A DNA stretch of 64,000 bases from Mixophyes australis (GCA_036250195.1 JAVHZZ010000002.1:276298460-276362459); one strand, 5' to 3'. Shown: positions 16,576 to 29,227, counted from the stretch's first letter. The notes: generated by a model from the letters alone, not told the origin. Numbers and translations: made by a program.

Positions 16576-18934
16576 TATTCATGTATAATAACCTTGTGTA
16601 TGGAGATTTTGGGCTATTACTTTAACCCGTACAGGACGATTACATACGAAGGGATTTTATTATCATGGAATAATTATTGCATTGCACTTTACAAGTTAAA
16701 CGTTTTTCTAAATTTTATGAGTGGTAATACATTTCTATTTTATTGGAATGAATGAAGAGACAGTGTGGTCTTCTCTTTTTATGCTGTTTTGGGTGTTAAC
16801 TATAGTGAAAGCTCTGCCCCTTTATGCTAATGTCTTTGGTATATCGTTACATGCCCCGCAAATGGTGCTTCAGTGTGTACGAAATTAAAATCATTGATTA
16901 CGACAGGATGGCTGTAAAAAGTCACTACTGGGACGGCCGCTCTTCCCTTTATTGTCTGAAACAAGACTAGTATGTATGCAGCCCATGGACAGAGTTATCG
17001 GACCATCGATCGGATGTAAAATCTATCGACATAAAAAGTTGGTGGAAAATTCTGTAGTGTGTACCCAGCTTTATGCTGGGCACACATCTATTGTTTAGAT
17101 ATTGCAAGAGTGTGTATGATCCCACAATCAAGTTTTATCATACCAAAACACATCACATGGTTTTCTAAAAATTCCTAAAATTTCATTCCATGATCAATGA
17201 TGAAATGATGTCAGGTAAATGCTGAAGTGGGTATGCACTCACGACCAGCAGCATAAGCAGATATCTGTAGAGTGTGTGTACAGAGTACATATTTTCAGCA
17301 GATGGTTATGAGAGATGCAGATCTCAGATCTGAATGTATCTGAAATGTGTAGATGTGTTTGTATGAATCGTCATGTTCTTTGAGACTTTCAATTATTGAT
17401 GAAATCGCTGCAAAAATTGCATCTGAAATAAGATTGCATAGATGTATAATATACTCAGCTTTACCAGTAGGGTGCACAGGGCAGGTGCAGAGAAAGTGCT
17501 TGGTTTCCCTAAATATAAGGGAAGGTTTAGTGTTGTTCATTGAATACACTCTTCCTTGGCAAGAGTGATTCATAGGAGACCAATCTACATGAGCTCGCAA
17601 TTATCAGACAAGGCAAGGATTGCAAAATTCAAAAATGGTGGCAGTACTTAATACTCAATTAGGGTTAAATATTCTGGATTATTCCAGATTCCTTTTTTAT
17701 CAGGTGCCAAAATGAATGGTAAGGGAAGAATACAATTTTTGAAGACCAGGATTGCCAACTTGTGCCATCTCATCCTTAAAGTTTCCAGAAAGTCCAATAT
17801 AAATCTGATGTTTAAGTGCAGCATCATTTATGTCATAAGCACAACCCTCCATTTGAAAAAACACAATCTATTAGATTATTATTTGAAGTCCACAATTCAT
17901 TTTATTTCAAACCCTTGAAGCTTGAAGTAAAATGAAAGATGTTTTGGGATTTATTGTAAGTAAAGTGATTTTAAATGAGGCAGGGTATATACAGTACATT
18001 TCATAATATTATACAGTACAATAAATTGAGTAGTGTGTTTAAGAGAAGGCAATTTGTCCCATATATTATCTCATAGACATAAAAAAACATGCTGACTGAC
18101 GTTGCCTATTAGCATATGTCTTGTGTCAAGTAACGTATTATAGAAGTCCGGACAAAAGTGGAGAAAGCAGATCTTGAAGAGGTACAAAATTATACTTTTT
18201 TAAAAAGTTATGTACATCTACTGAAATGACTGAAATCTTTGAGATTGAAAGATTGGTAATAAAGCACACAGAAATATGAGACCTTGGAATGGGAAAAAGA
18301 AGAAGAGATCCAACAGGAGCTCAACAAGAAACTTTATTTTGGAAAAAACAAACAAGTTAAATCTGCTACATTCTTCTTTTAATTGGGCCATCAATAATTT
18401 CTGAAGATTGTCGGGACACACTACTAAAGATACATCCTTTCAATCCAGGTTTTCAGTTCAGCCGTTTTGTGTATCTGTTTAATCAGCCATGAATGATTGT
18501 CAAATGCGATTATGTGGGACATACTGCCATTTTGGCGTGCATAAACATGGGCACGCTCATGACTATATAAGTAGATGCAGTCCTATGATATCTCCTACTA
18601 GGTTTCTGGGTGCACTGTTACTCATTGTTCTTCTCATGCTTTGCCTCTGCCCAACTCCTGATTTTGCCTGTATCTGCATGGATTTGGTTTATTCTCTTTG
18701 GGTGCTGTTTTCAGTATTGTCACTGCCTAACTTTTTCTGATAGCAGATTGACCTTGATCTTGCTCTGCATACTGATTTTGTGCTGCATTTGCATGACTGC
18801 TGTTAAAAATGGCCAGACACTGACCAATAAAATCTGCAAAGTATTACATATGGTGATGGAAATTAAGCAAATTAGTAGTATATTAAAACTAGTTCAATCT
18901 GATAAGAACTATTGGTCCCCCTTTAGCAGCGTTA
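16576..18934. other. No recognised feature
   Basis: About 2.4 kb of AT-rich sequence with only short chance ORFs. No transposase, LTR or tandem array is recognised. The stretch near 17060-17340 (tgggcacacatctattg onward) has the look of a diverged non-autonomous DNA element, but no ends were found. Confidence 0.4.
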
Positions 18935-19645
18935 TCAGCTTCCATTCTTCTTGGAAGGATTTCCACAAGATGTTGGAGTGTTTCTGTGGGATTTTATGGG
19001 AATTTGAGCATTTATGAGGTCAGGCACTGATGTTGAACGAGAAGGCCTGGCTAGCAATCTCCATTCCAGTACATCAATGGGGTTCAGTTCAGGGCTCTGT
19101 GCGGGCCAGTCAAGTTCTTCTACACCGAGCTCACCAAAACATGTCTTTGTAGTCCTTGCTTTGTGCACTTGGGCACAGTCATGTTGGAATAGAAAAGGGC
19201 CTTCCCCAAACTGTTGCCACAAATTTGGAAGCATAGCATTGTCCAAAATGACTTGGTATGCTGAAGCATTAAGATTGCCCATCACTGGAGATAAGGGGAC
19301 TAGCCTAAACCCTGAAAAACAGCTCCATACCATTATCACTCCTCCACCAAACTCCACAGTTGGCGTAATCCAGTCAGGCAGGTAACCTTCTCCCAGGATC
19401 CGACAAATCTAGACTCGCCCATCTTACTGCCAAACAGAGAAGCATGATTCATCACTTCACAGAACATGTTTCAACTGTTCCACAGTCCAGTGTTGATGTA
19501 CTTTACACCACTCCATCCGACACTTGGCATTGGTCTTGGTGATGTGAGGCTTGCATGCAGCTGCTTGGCCATGGAAACCCATTTCTTTAAACACACAATT
19601 TTTGTGCCTACATTAATGCCAGTGAAAGTTTGTAGCTCATCAGCA
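18935..19645 (-). pseudogene. Tc1-like transposase remnant
   Basis: The minus-strand frame 18935-19357 carries the DDE catalytic region of Tc1/mariner transposases: GGGVIMVWSCFSGF, LDNAMLPNLWQQFGEGP, FLFQHDCAQVHKAR (second catalytic Asp) and ELDWPAQSPELNPID. The segment after NPI, which should carry the third acidic residue, is shortened and altered (DVLEWRLL). Upstream coding sequence up to about 19645 is recognisable but in shifted frames. No terminal repeats were identified. The DNA-binding domain is missing or too diverged, so it is inactive. Confidence 0.85.
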
Positions 19646-19647
19646 GA

Positions 19648-19650
<3 letters not shown>

Positions 19651-19697
<47 letters not shown>
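19651..19697. repeat. (TA)n microsatellite
   Basis: About 40 bases of alternating TA inside the Tc1-like remnant. It generates meaningless Tyr-Ile ORFs on both strands. Confidence 0.95.
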
Positions 19698-19698
<1 letters not shown>

Positions 19699-20372
19699 CC
19701 ACTCTTTGGGTTCAGTTTGTAATACCGGTGTAATACCAGAGATTTTGTTCCACCATGCAACAATAACTGCAGAGTTGTTGACAGTTTTTGAAGTACGTCC
19801 CAAGACAAGATAAGTTATGTGAATAAAATAATAAAAGCATAAGCACAGTACATGAAGGTGTTATAGGGGTTTATTAGTTCCAAGGTGAGATAATGCCTGG
19901 AAGTACAATGTTTATGGTTTAAGAGAACTCATACAAAATTCACCTATTGCTCTGGATGAGATAGAGTGAGTGACTGTGAGGGTTGATACTAAAAAGTTAC
20001 AGTGTAGAAAGGAAGGGAACATATTGCAGCAATTCCCCAATACAGAACTATCTAATGTTCTATGATGGGAATGAGAAGAACTGAAATATCTACTCTCTAA
20101 ATAAGCATCAGTGTAGATCCCATTGGTGTCCTATGATGGGACTGAGCCGAAGTAGCTAAAATTTAATTTATATATATTATTTTTTTCTATACTTTGTCAC
20201 AAAATTTCTACTTTCTGTATTTATTTTGCAAAGTTATTAAATAACAGGAATAAATATTTTAGATAAATAAAAAAAAGTGTGAAGTTTTAAACTTGAACTG
20301 AAAAATTTACAAATGTGTACCAAACTAGAACAATCTTGCTGTCCTTTTACTCTCTGATATTTTATATCGGTC
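19698..20372. other. No recognised feature
   Basis: AT-rich sequence between the Tc1 remnant and the palindromic element. No gene, repeat or transposon end is recognised. Confidence 0.4.
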
Positions 20373-20374
20373 TA

Positions 20375-21284
20375 CTAAAATTGGAAAGACTAGAAAGTTT
20401 GTCTAGATCAGGTGCACATGAACTCCCAAGAGTGGTAGGATATATTTGACAGGATACCGTATGAAAGATATATAAAAAATAGCGAAATATCAAAAAGTGA
20501 ATAAGGTGAAAAGTGATTAAAATTAGCTGGGAGCATTATCTATCCAGGATGATTTGAAGACTACAGGTAGGTTTGTCTATGAAAGTTGAGCTAATTGGGG
20601 CTCCCATATAATAATGGGCCCCAAATAGCAAAATGAGCTACTATATAGCAGTTAGCTCCCCATATATAACTCTCTTGGAACAAATAATTGGTTCGTGCTG
20701 ACAGTGAAGCATGCTGATCAAGAGATGAAAGGGTAGCCAACTACCTAGCAGTAACTCTGCACTGACTAGAAGCTGGAGGAGTGTGGAGTCCAAAACGCAA
20801 TGTGCTTTGATGTAGACACAGGCAGATGTCTCTCTGAGCACACATATATCAGACAGTGCACATAATCACTGCCTATGCAGTATGCCAATAGCGGAGAGTA
20901 TATTGCTAACTGCCTGCTGTTTACTCCACTACCTCTAGATTTAAGGAGCTAATGATGGCAATGGTCTGCTTCTACATCGCGATCAGCTCCCTATACATAT
21001 CTTACTGGAATCGATACCATCTGTATAAACGCTGACAATGAAGCAATGTCCATAAAGGAAGGTAATCTGGCTTTCTCTCTATTGCTTCCCATTGGCTATG
21101 ATCTTATAGGAGTCTGGAGTTAGCAGCACAGTATTCCTTGATACAAACACAAGCAGTCATCTCCCTAGACATACATCAACAAACCAGCACACATTCTTGC
21201 TACCTATATAATGTACCAATTACAGGAGGTGTATTGCTGACTGCCTGCCTTTTGCTCCACTACCTCTGGATATAAGGAGCCATT
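20375..21284 (+). repeat. Left outer arm of the palindrome
   Basis: Inverted copy of 25617-26575, for example gatcaggtgcacatgaactc here against gagttcatgtgcacctgatc on the right. No coding capacity. Confidence 0.8.
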
Positions 21285-21598
21285 GGTTCTGATGCGATCG
21301 TGTACATTCATACTGATATATAAGTGTAAATATATAGTACAAAGCTACCGATTCGTACATGATCTGGACAATGTTAAAAGAGGATAGATTGCCATAAATC
21401 AACACAATTTCTGGAAAAAATTACTCACTCTCAATTTCTATAAAGCTACAGTTGTATATGTGACCTTAGTTCATAAAAGGAAAATAAGAAATCTCTCTGA
21501 AGATAAGACAAAATAATACTCATCAATATTCAGATAAATCTAATAAAAAGGATCTGACTAGACTGCATATCATATATCTATGACCAAATAGATGTTAT

Positions 21599-22109
21599 AG
21601 CTGGTACCATATATAATGTGGGATATACCGAGCGCAGACTTGTTTTTTCTGTGGATTTGTTTCAAAATATTGCCTTATTGTCATAGCAGCTGTCTATGAA
21701 GCCTATTTAAGGCACATTTGGGTGTGTCTCACAAGCCAGCCCTTGCTAGATGTAAACCCCTATACCTGGGAGGTGAGTGCATCTGATTTTAACTGCATTT
21801 TAATGGTGTTTAAAGCATATAGGTCAGTGTAGGACCTGTATATAATGAGGTGCCCTTTACACTGGGTTGCAGGCTTAAATGTTTTGATCAAAATATGAAC
21901 TAATACCTCATGTTTTCATTTTGCTAGACACACAGATATGCAGTGCAAAGGATAAGCGCTGACAACAGTCTTTTTGTTTTGTATACATATATGGGCATTT
22001 ATATTGCCACGCAGCTGGTACCACATACAATATGGGATATACCGAGCGCGGGCTTATTGCCAAGCAGCTGGTACCATATATAATGTGGGATATACCGAGC
22101 TCAGGCTTC
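21599..22109 (+). repeat. 43-bp repeat, three copies
   Basis: agctggtaccatatataatg with a following gggatataccgagc occurs at about 21599, 22012 and 22066. It lies in the part of the left arm without a counterpart on the right, so this segment (about 21600-22840) looks like a later insertion into the arm. Confidence 0.7.
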
Positions 22110-22839
22110 TTTTTTCTCTGGTTTTGTTATAATATATATTAATGGATAAGGAAAGAAGCAGAAGATTGATAGGGTGCACTGGAGCTCTATAAACTGGTAT
22201 AATATTCCAATAGGTGAATATATATTGTAATAAAACGTAACTTTCATTGATCACTAAAACAGCGAGATATCTAAAAAAATATCATATCTAAAAACAATTG
22301 TACAATGAACTAGCTGGATGCTCTCTAATAGTCTGATATGATGATAATCTGGGGTAAAAATTTGTAGATCCTAATGTCTAGAAATAATCTGTGAGGAGTA
22401 AATACCTCCTATCTAGATCTAGTCAGCAATCTCAAATTTTAGTCGCACTTCTGTCTGGATTGAACTAAGAAATAATAAGGTATAAACCGCTGCTGTCCCA
22501 TAATAGAAACCTAGCTGGTTAGCATAGTATATTACTGGCTAGCTAAATAGCTCCCTGCCAGCTATGGGTTAGCTGATACACATGATGGTAATCCTTCCAA
22601 TAGATAAATGGGGATGTTACTCTCAAGACAACAGTGTGATATATAGCAAGGCAAATGCAGATTATGGGGTGTGACTTGCTAACTGTATAGATAGCACTCC
22701 ACTAACTCTGGGTATATTGGAGCAATCAATCATTCAAAGCATCCCCTATTGAGGTATAATTAGGCTGAGGCATCCAGCAGAACGCCGATGCGCGTTTCGC
22801 TGGTTGTGCTTAGTCTTGGCAAATGGCACGCCATTAGTT

Positions 22840-23336
22840 CGGACGCGATCTTGTACATTCATACTGATATATAAATGTAAATATATAGTATAGAGCTACC
22901 GATACGTACATGATCTGGACAAAGTGATGTTAAAATAGGATAGATTGCCATAAATCAACACAATTTCTGAAAAAAAATACTCACTCTCAAATTCTATAAA
23001 GCTACAGTTGTATATGGGACCTAAAAAGGACATTAAAAGGAAAATAAGAAATCTCTCTGGAGATTAGACACAATAATCCTCATCAATATTCAGATAAATC
23101 CAATAAAAAGGATCTGGCTAGACTGAATATGGTCATATATCTATGACCAAATAGATGTTATAATATATATAATAAACTGTGAAAATCCTAAGAAGTGGGA
23201 ATAAAAGTGTAAATAAACATAAACTCGGCTATAATGACGAGTATGCAAGTGTAAAAAACCAAATAAACATAGGATAATGTAAAAAAGTGTTGGAAATAAA
23301 GAAAGGACAAAAACAGAAGAAACACCCCAATAATAT
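22840..23336 (+). repeat. Left inner arm of the palindrome
   Basis: Inverted copy of 24645-25150. Its first 330 bases are also a direct repeat of 21291-21600, so this module is duplicated within the left arm. Confidence 0.75.
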
Positions 23337-24644
23337 CTATAATATCTTATTCAGTAAATTATTATAAAAATAAAAAAGATGATACATACACTTGCGCACC
23401 CTTTTTCTTTCCTCAGCACATAGGTAAATGTTTAACTTGAATTTTGATATGTTTTTCTCCTCAAGTGAAGGAAAATGCATATGATGTCTTGGGACTCACA
23501 TGAAAAAGAACATACACCACATAGTGTAATACATTCATGATTATATACACACTGAGTCCACCACCATAAGTCCAAAACCCTTCTTATTTCACCGTGTAGA
23601 AACTCACTAGAAATGCTTCAGGTGAAGAAATTGTCACTCCAATCCTCTAGGGTATATGGTTACAGCTATCCAGTAAATAAAACGCCTTCACACAAGACTT
23701 TCCAGATGACGTTACTCCATCAGTACCCAAATTTCAACTCCTCCCCTCCATACATAGTGTTCCGGAGGAAACGAAAAAAGCACAAAGATAGACCTTGTGT
23801 ATTATCTTAATAACCATCAGTCGTTTAATACAATAACAAATTAAAAACAATAAAAATACTTAACAAAAAGGAAGTGTCACTAACAATGTGACTACTGAAT
23901 TGTACTTGTACCAGACTTCCACTGATAAACGTATGTAAGGAGTATAGAAAGATGTTAATTCATATTCAAGTCCTCCACTCGCCAAGGGAAAGCTGGGTTC
24001 TGGGTCCTTATCTGTCAACGCGTTTCAACCCTATAGTACCAGGGGTCTTTATCAAGGCTAACTATATCCATTAAAACATGTCCTTATAAAGGATCCCTCC
24101 GGCACTCTCGCACTTCTGATATTAGTCACTGCTGTGCAGAGTGCAAACGAGGCTTGGTTTCATATAACTTTACTGTTCCCAGACGGACAACATTCTCTTT
24201 GATGGTCACGGAGTATGTGATACTCAGATAATACAAATTGTTTTTCATACATGTAAATATCAGTTGCTTTAATTTCTCCCATGCATGTGACATGAAATAA
24301 ATATATTAGGGGATAATTAGATAATTAAAAAACTTCAATAGTCAATATGAAAACAATTATAGACATTGTATGAATACTTCACACTTATGCATTTGATACA
24401 TAATTATAAGCCAAAATGCACGGTGTCATGTACAAATGCAATCTTACATTTAAATTTAAATGGACATCTTTATGCTCATGATGTTAAAAAAAAACATTTT
24501 ATCTCGAAATCTGTGTTCAAGCCTACAGGGCTTAATGCCTTAGTGAAGCGCCGAGTCAGGATCTTATATTTGTACCTATTCAGTAAATTACTATGTTTAT
24601 TAAGTTATCTCTCCATGCACATTTGTATTTAATATACACAAGTT
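23337..24644. other. Loop region of the palindrome, no gene
   Basis: About 1.3 kb without inverted partner or recognised protein. It contains a block at about 24015-24065 (inverted: ttgataaagacccctgg, then gttgaaacgcgttgac) resembling the gaaacgc modules in the arms. Confidence 0.5.
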
Positions 24645-25150
24645 ATTATTGGGGTTTTTCTTCTGTTTTTGTCCTTTCTATAATTCAAACAATTTTCACA
24701 TTATCCTATGTTTATTTGTCATGTTTTTTTTACACTTACATACTCGTCATTGTAGCCGAATTTATGTTTATTTACACATTTATTCACACTTTTTTAGGAT
24801 TTTCACAGTTTATTATATATATTATAACATCTATTTGGTCATAGATATATGCTCATATGCAGTCTTGCCAGATCCTTTTTATTGGATTTATCTAAATATT
24901 GATGAGGATTATTGTGTCTTATCTCCAGAGAGATTTTATTTTCCTTTTATGAACTAAGGTCACATATACAACTGTAGCTTTATAGAATTTGAGAGTGAGT
25001 AATTTTTTCCAGAAATTGTGTTGATTTATGGCAATCTATCCTCTTTTAACATCACTTTGTCCAGATCATGTACGAATCGGTAGCTCTATACTATATATTT
25101 ATACTTATATATTAGTATGAATGTACAAGATCGTGTCCAAACCAATGACG
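24645..25150 (-). repeat. Right inner arm of the palindrome
   Basis: Inverted copy of 22840-23336. Another diverged copy of its outer part follows at 25185-25350. Confidence 0.75.
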
Positions 25151-25616
25151 TGTTTGGTGTCCAAATGTATATATATATAGGTGTAGCTTTATAGAATTTG
25201 AGAGTGATTAAGTCCTTTTAGAAGTTGTTCTGACTTATAGAGATGTTTTCTTATATGACATTATTTTGTCAGAATTATGTATGAATCGGCAGCTTTATAT
25301 TACGGTCTTATATTCACATATCAGTATGAATGAATGGGATCGTGTCCGGACCAATAGTGTGTCTTGAGGGGCGGGTCCAATTGGATTTGTGGTTTCACAG
25401 GTTGAACCCTGTGTCAATCAATGATCGCAATATCATGTACTATTGGTCAAGTATCATGTCATGTAGTGGGTGTGTGCCCTGGTGAGTATAAAAAACCTGT
25501 CAGATGAACAAGTCGGATTGCCTCGATCAAGCATAGCGAAACGCACATTGGGGTTGTCGCTACTTGCACCTTGATCCAGAGTATATCTGAGTAGGATTTT
25601 CATGTTACTTATTATA

Positions 25617-26575
25617 GACTCCTTTAATCCAGAGGTAGTGGAGCAAAAGGCAGGCAGTCAGCAATACACCTCCCGTAATTGGTACATTATATAGGTAGTG
25701 TGAATGTGTGCTGGTTTGTTTAAGCATGTCTAGGGAGATGACTGCTTGTGTTTGTATCAAGGAATACTATGCTGCTAACTCCGGACTCCTATAAGATCAT
25801 AGCCAATGGGAAGCAATAGAGAGAAAGCCAGATTACCTTCCTCTATGGACCCATTGCTTCATTGTCAGCGTTTATACAGATGGTATTGATTCCAGTAAGA
25901 TATGTATAGGGAGCTGATCGCAATATAGAAGCAGACCATTGCCATCATTAGCTCCTTAAATCTAGAGGTAGTGGAGTAAATGGCAGACAGTTATCAATAC
26001 ACTCTCTGCTATTGGCATACTGCATAGGCAGTGATTATGTGCGCTGTCTGATATATGTGTGCTCAGAGAAACATCTGCCTGTGTCTACATCAAAGCACAT
26101 TGCGTTTTGGACTCCAGAGTCCTCCAGCTTCTAGTCAGTGCAGAGTTACTGCTAGGTAGTTGGCTACCCTTTAATTTCTTGATCAGCATGCTTCATTGTC
26201 AGCACAAACCAATTATTTGTTACTAGAGAGTTACATATGGGGAGCTAACTGGTATATCGGAGCTCATTTTGCTATTTGGGGCCCATTATTAAATGGGAGC
26301 CCCAATTAGCTCAACTTTCATAGACAAATCTACCTGTAGTCTTCAAATCAACCTGGATAGATAGTGCTCCCAGCGAATTTTAATCACTTTCACCTTATTC
26401 ACTTTTTGATATTTCGCTATTTTTTTTTATATATCTTTCATTTTAATTTATTCAAGATAATAAAAGTTATGTTTTAATATCTTTGTTTACGGTATCCTGT
26501 CAAATGTATCCTACCGCGCTTGGGAGTTCATGTGCACCTGATCTAGACACAACTTTCTAGTCTTTCCAATTTTAG
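25617..26575 (-). repeat. Right outer arm of the palindrome
   Basis: Inverted copy of 20375-21284. Just inside it (25380-25600) are a TATA-like gtataaaaaac and a gcgaaacgcac module that have no exact partner on the left. Confidence 0.8.
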
Positions 26576-26656
26576 TATGCTGTACTTAGTTGCTCTTTGG
26601 TTGCACCCCCTATTTCTAATAGTTAAAGGAGACTTGATAACAGCTTAACACAGGGT

Positions 26657-27463
26657 CAGAGCCGGATTTAGACCTCATGGGGCCCTAGGCAAGATATTGG
26701 TTTGGCCCCCCCTTCACACACACATAATACACACACACAGTGGCCCCTCACACACACATAATACACACACAGTGGCACCTCACACATAATACACACAGTG
26801 GCCCATCACACACACGTAATACTAACACAGTGGCCCCTCACTCACACATAATACACACACAGTGGCCCCTCACACACACATAATACACGCACAGTGGCCC
26901 CTCACACACACAATACACACACACAGTGGCCCCTCACACACACAATACACACACAGTGGCCCCTCACACACACAATACACACACAGTGGCCCCTCACACA
27001 CACATAATACACACAGATTGGCCCCTCACACACACAATACACACACACAGTGGCCCCTCAGACACACCCATAATACACACACACAGTGACCCCTCACACA
27101 CACACATAATGCATACACAGTGGCCCCTCACACTCACACATAATACACACACACACACCCAGTGGCCCCTCACATACACATAATACACATTATACACACA
27201 CTATAGCAATATACTACAACCCCCCAACTTTCCTTTTTGCATCCACGAGCTGTGCACTCTACCCTCTGTTCACACATGGGACGGCACCTGTCATGTAGTG
27301 CACGTCCCATGTGACACAGAGCAGGCCACACAGAGGAGGGAGGGAGGAGACCAGCCACCACACTAGCCCCTCCCCTGTCTCGCGGCACCTGACCCACCCT
27401 CCCCCGACTCGCGGAACCCCCCCGCGACTCGTGCACGGTTGCCTAGTGGTAAATCCGTCCCTG
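26657..27463 (+). mobile_element. Non-autonomous hAT-like element
   Basis: The ends are imperfect inverted repeats (cagagccggattta and taaatccgtccctg). They are flanked by a perfect 8-bp direct repeat cacagggt (26649-26656 and 27464-27471), the target-duplication size of the hAT superfamily. The interior is a CA-rich minisatellite plus a GC-rich segment; no transposase is present. A second copy in the opposite orientation is at 40500-41173. Confidence 0.85.
26700..27200 (+). repeat. CA-rich minisatellite (about 30-bp units)
   Basis: Around fourteen irregular units of agtggcccctcacacacacataatacacac. It lies within the hAT-like element and gives spurious His/Thr-rich ORFs. Confidence 0.9.
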
Positions 27464-27471
27464 CACAGGGT

Positions 27472-27599
27472 AGACTCCCAGTAATCTGTGCGATGGAACT
27501 TCTTTTGTTTTGTGATTATAGTTTGGTCACAAGAACATTTTCTGTATTGCATAGAGGTAATTAGGATGCTGTCTGTATTGCATTGAGGTCACTAGGTAT
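27472..27599. other. Short unassigned flank
   Basis: Sequence between the hAT-like element and the probable LTR of F. It may belong to that LTR; the left LTR boundary was not found. Confidence 0.3.
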
Positions 27600-28321
27600 T
27601 ACGCACCAGACACTCCAGCTTGCTTAACAGAGTTTGGTGCACAGGGCTGGCCTCCTCTGCCAGGTCCCTCCACTCCAGCAATTTCCAATGGTAGCTGCCA
27701 TTTGGTTTGCGGGAGTGCACATGCACATCCCTGTTTTTTATAGTTTTCTATGTTTAGCCATTGGCTAATTACTTTACACTTCCCTTTATCCTCCAGCCTG
27801 TTTAAGGCACCTATTCTGGCAATATGGTGACAGATCTTCATATCCAGTTAGCCTGCTAGCTTTTGGATTGTTTGGCTTCTGTAAGCCTATATTTCTCTTG
27901 TGAATCCTGGTTTTCCAGTGTTCTGTATCCTTTCCTATTCAGCAGATCCTGGTATCTAGTTATATATTGTTCTCAGCTAATCCTGCTATCCTGCTATCAT
28001 GTATCGGTTCCTATTCAGCATATCCTAGTATCCAACACTATATGCTTCTCAGCTAATAATATAATCCTGGAATCCTGTATTCGCTACATTTCAATTTATC
28101 CTGGTATGCTGGCTTTCTATTCTGGTCTCCCCTTGTCGCTTAACATCTTATTCTCCTGTCTGACTTGTATGGTACCCATCCAGAAAACCGCAACCTATGT
28201 GGTGAAGCAACAAAGAGCAAACCTCATTGCAGGGGTCCCTTTGCCATGTTAGACTCTGTGGTGGGTGGAGCTAAAGCAAGCAGACTGTAGAATTGCATTG
28301 TTCCTGTTTAAATCCGTGATA
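27600..28321 (+). repeat. Probable LTR remnant of chromovirus F
   Basis: It directly precedes a gag remnant in the same place an LTR precedes gag in A, and ends ccgtgata (compare cccgtgaca). It has a decayed palindrome TGCACATGCACA (27716-27727, the NRF-1-like site with both CpGs changed to CpA), a TATA-like tgtttaa (27799) and the candidate start gacagatctt (27829-27838). The bases after the LTR (aagatttggc, 28324-28333) partly complement that start. The left boundary is uncertain. Confidence 0.6.
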
Positions 28322-28337
28322 GTAAGATTTGGCCAGA

Positions 28338-28801
28338 ATGGATTGTACAAAAGATTCATCTCCCAAGCAAACATCTTTTGGGCAGAGTGAACAGACAAGA
28401 CGCTACCCCAGAAAAGTTGGTGCAATGCCTTCAAGGCCTATCTAACTGGCTAGATTTTCTCCAAAATATCCTGGGTAATCCTCCTCTGCCTCTGGCGGTA
28501 GCCGAAACTCCTGCTGCAGTGGCTGCTTCCATACCTACCTCCATAAGCTTCCCGGTCCCGTCAAGTGCAACGGAGATCCTAAAACCTGCCAAGGGTTTCT
28601 GAAACATTGTTCCATCCAAACTGAATTGCTACCTCATAATTTCCGTACTGTGAGGGCGAAGGTTGATTTTATTATCTCTCTGCTCTCAGGCAAACCTCTA
28701 GCCTAGGCCTCTACTCTATGTGAACGAAACAACCCGTTACTCAAAGACTGTGCATCCTTCATTACTTCTTTTCACAAAATATTTGACAAATCCAATCATA
28801 C
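28338..28801 (+). pseudogene. Gag remnant of chromovirus F
   Basis: An ATG at 28338 follows the LTR and primer region as in A. Read across a frame change near 28560, the region matches the capsid part of Gag of A: GDPKTCQGFLKHCS, then FIISLLSGKPLA, stop, ASTLCERNNPLLKD and FITSFHKIFDKSN. There is at least one frameshift and one stop. It ends abruptly at 28801, where the LTR of element E begins, so E inserted into it. The rest of F is not in the window. Confidence 0.75.
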
Positions 28802-28887
28802 TGTCAGGATTGTAATATCATGTGGATGAGTGGGATCCTTCTAGTATCAGCTGGGATTGGTGGTACTCCACCCAGAGGCCAGGAATC
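28802..28887 (-). repeat. LTR of element E, fragment 1 of 3
   Basis: It begins tgtcaggattg on the plus strand and is interrupted at 28887 by element C. The duplicated gaatc shows that the sequence continues at 37193. E lies on the minus strand, so this is the 3' end of its LTR. Confidence 0.7.
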
Positions 28888-28959
28888 TGTCACTCACCGG
28901 ACTGTGAGTGCTTCTTCCCGGACATTTAGGAACCGTGGTCGTCCTCCATCCTGAGGGTC

Positions 28960-29074
28960 TGCGCATGCGCAGCCCTTTCTAATCCTTCAGTGTATGTTCC
29001 TTTAACTTAATTGGCAGATCAGGCAACACTCCCTATATTAAGCACCTGTGGTCAACACCACGTTGCCTGATCTT
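28960..29074 (+). promoter_or_regulatory. Core promoter of element C
   Basis: TGCGCATGCGCA (28960-28971), TATATTA (29034-29040) and gcctgatctt beginning 31 nt after the first T of TATA. This is the promoter of the 5' LTR and would drive the full-length transcript. Confidence 0.75.
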
Positions 29075-29227
29075 GGAGTCTCATTCCCCATGAGTCTCTG
29101 AAGGTGTTCCTGTGTTTCCTCGTTTATTCAGCGCTGCTGATTCCTGTGGTTTCCAAACCACTTCTACCTCTGTGGTTTCCAAACCACTTCTACTACTGTG
29201 GTTCCCATACCACTTCTGCCATCCTGT

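Larger units (their letters stand above)
20375..26575. mobile_element. 6.2 kb TA-flanked palindromic (foldback-like) element
   Basis: The left end (ctaaaattgg) and right end (ccaattttag) are inverted copies, each flanked by TA (20373-20374 and 26576-26577). The outer arms 20375-21284 and 25617-26575 are inverted repeats of roughly 90 percent identity by eye. Inner blocks 22840-23336 and 24645-25150 are inverted copies as well. A module containing tagaatttgagagtga occurs four times (about 21291, 22845, and inverted at 24955 and 25185). There is no transposase, so it would depend on a helper. TA duplication is compatible with Tc1/mariner-like or other TA-targeting transposons. Confidence 0.72.

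Noticed and set aside
19466..19813. ORFs with Tyr-Ile repeats on both strands
   Set aside because: They are produced by the (TA)n run inside a Tc1-like remnant.
24366..24957. Possible membrane protein ORFs rich in Phe, Ile and Tyr
   Set aside because: They are AT-rich frames in the palindromic element with no homology recognised and no conserved partner in the other arm.
26862..27197. His/Thr-rich and Cys/Val-rich ORFs
   Set aside because: They are translations of the CA-rich minisatellite.
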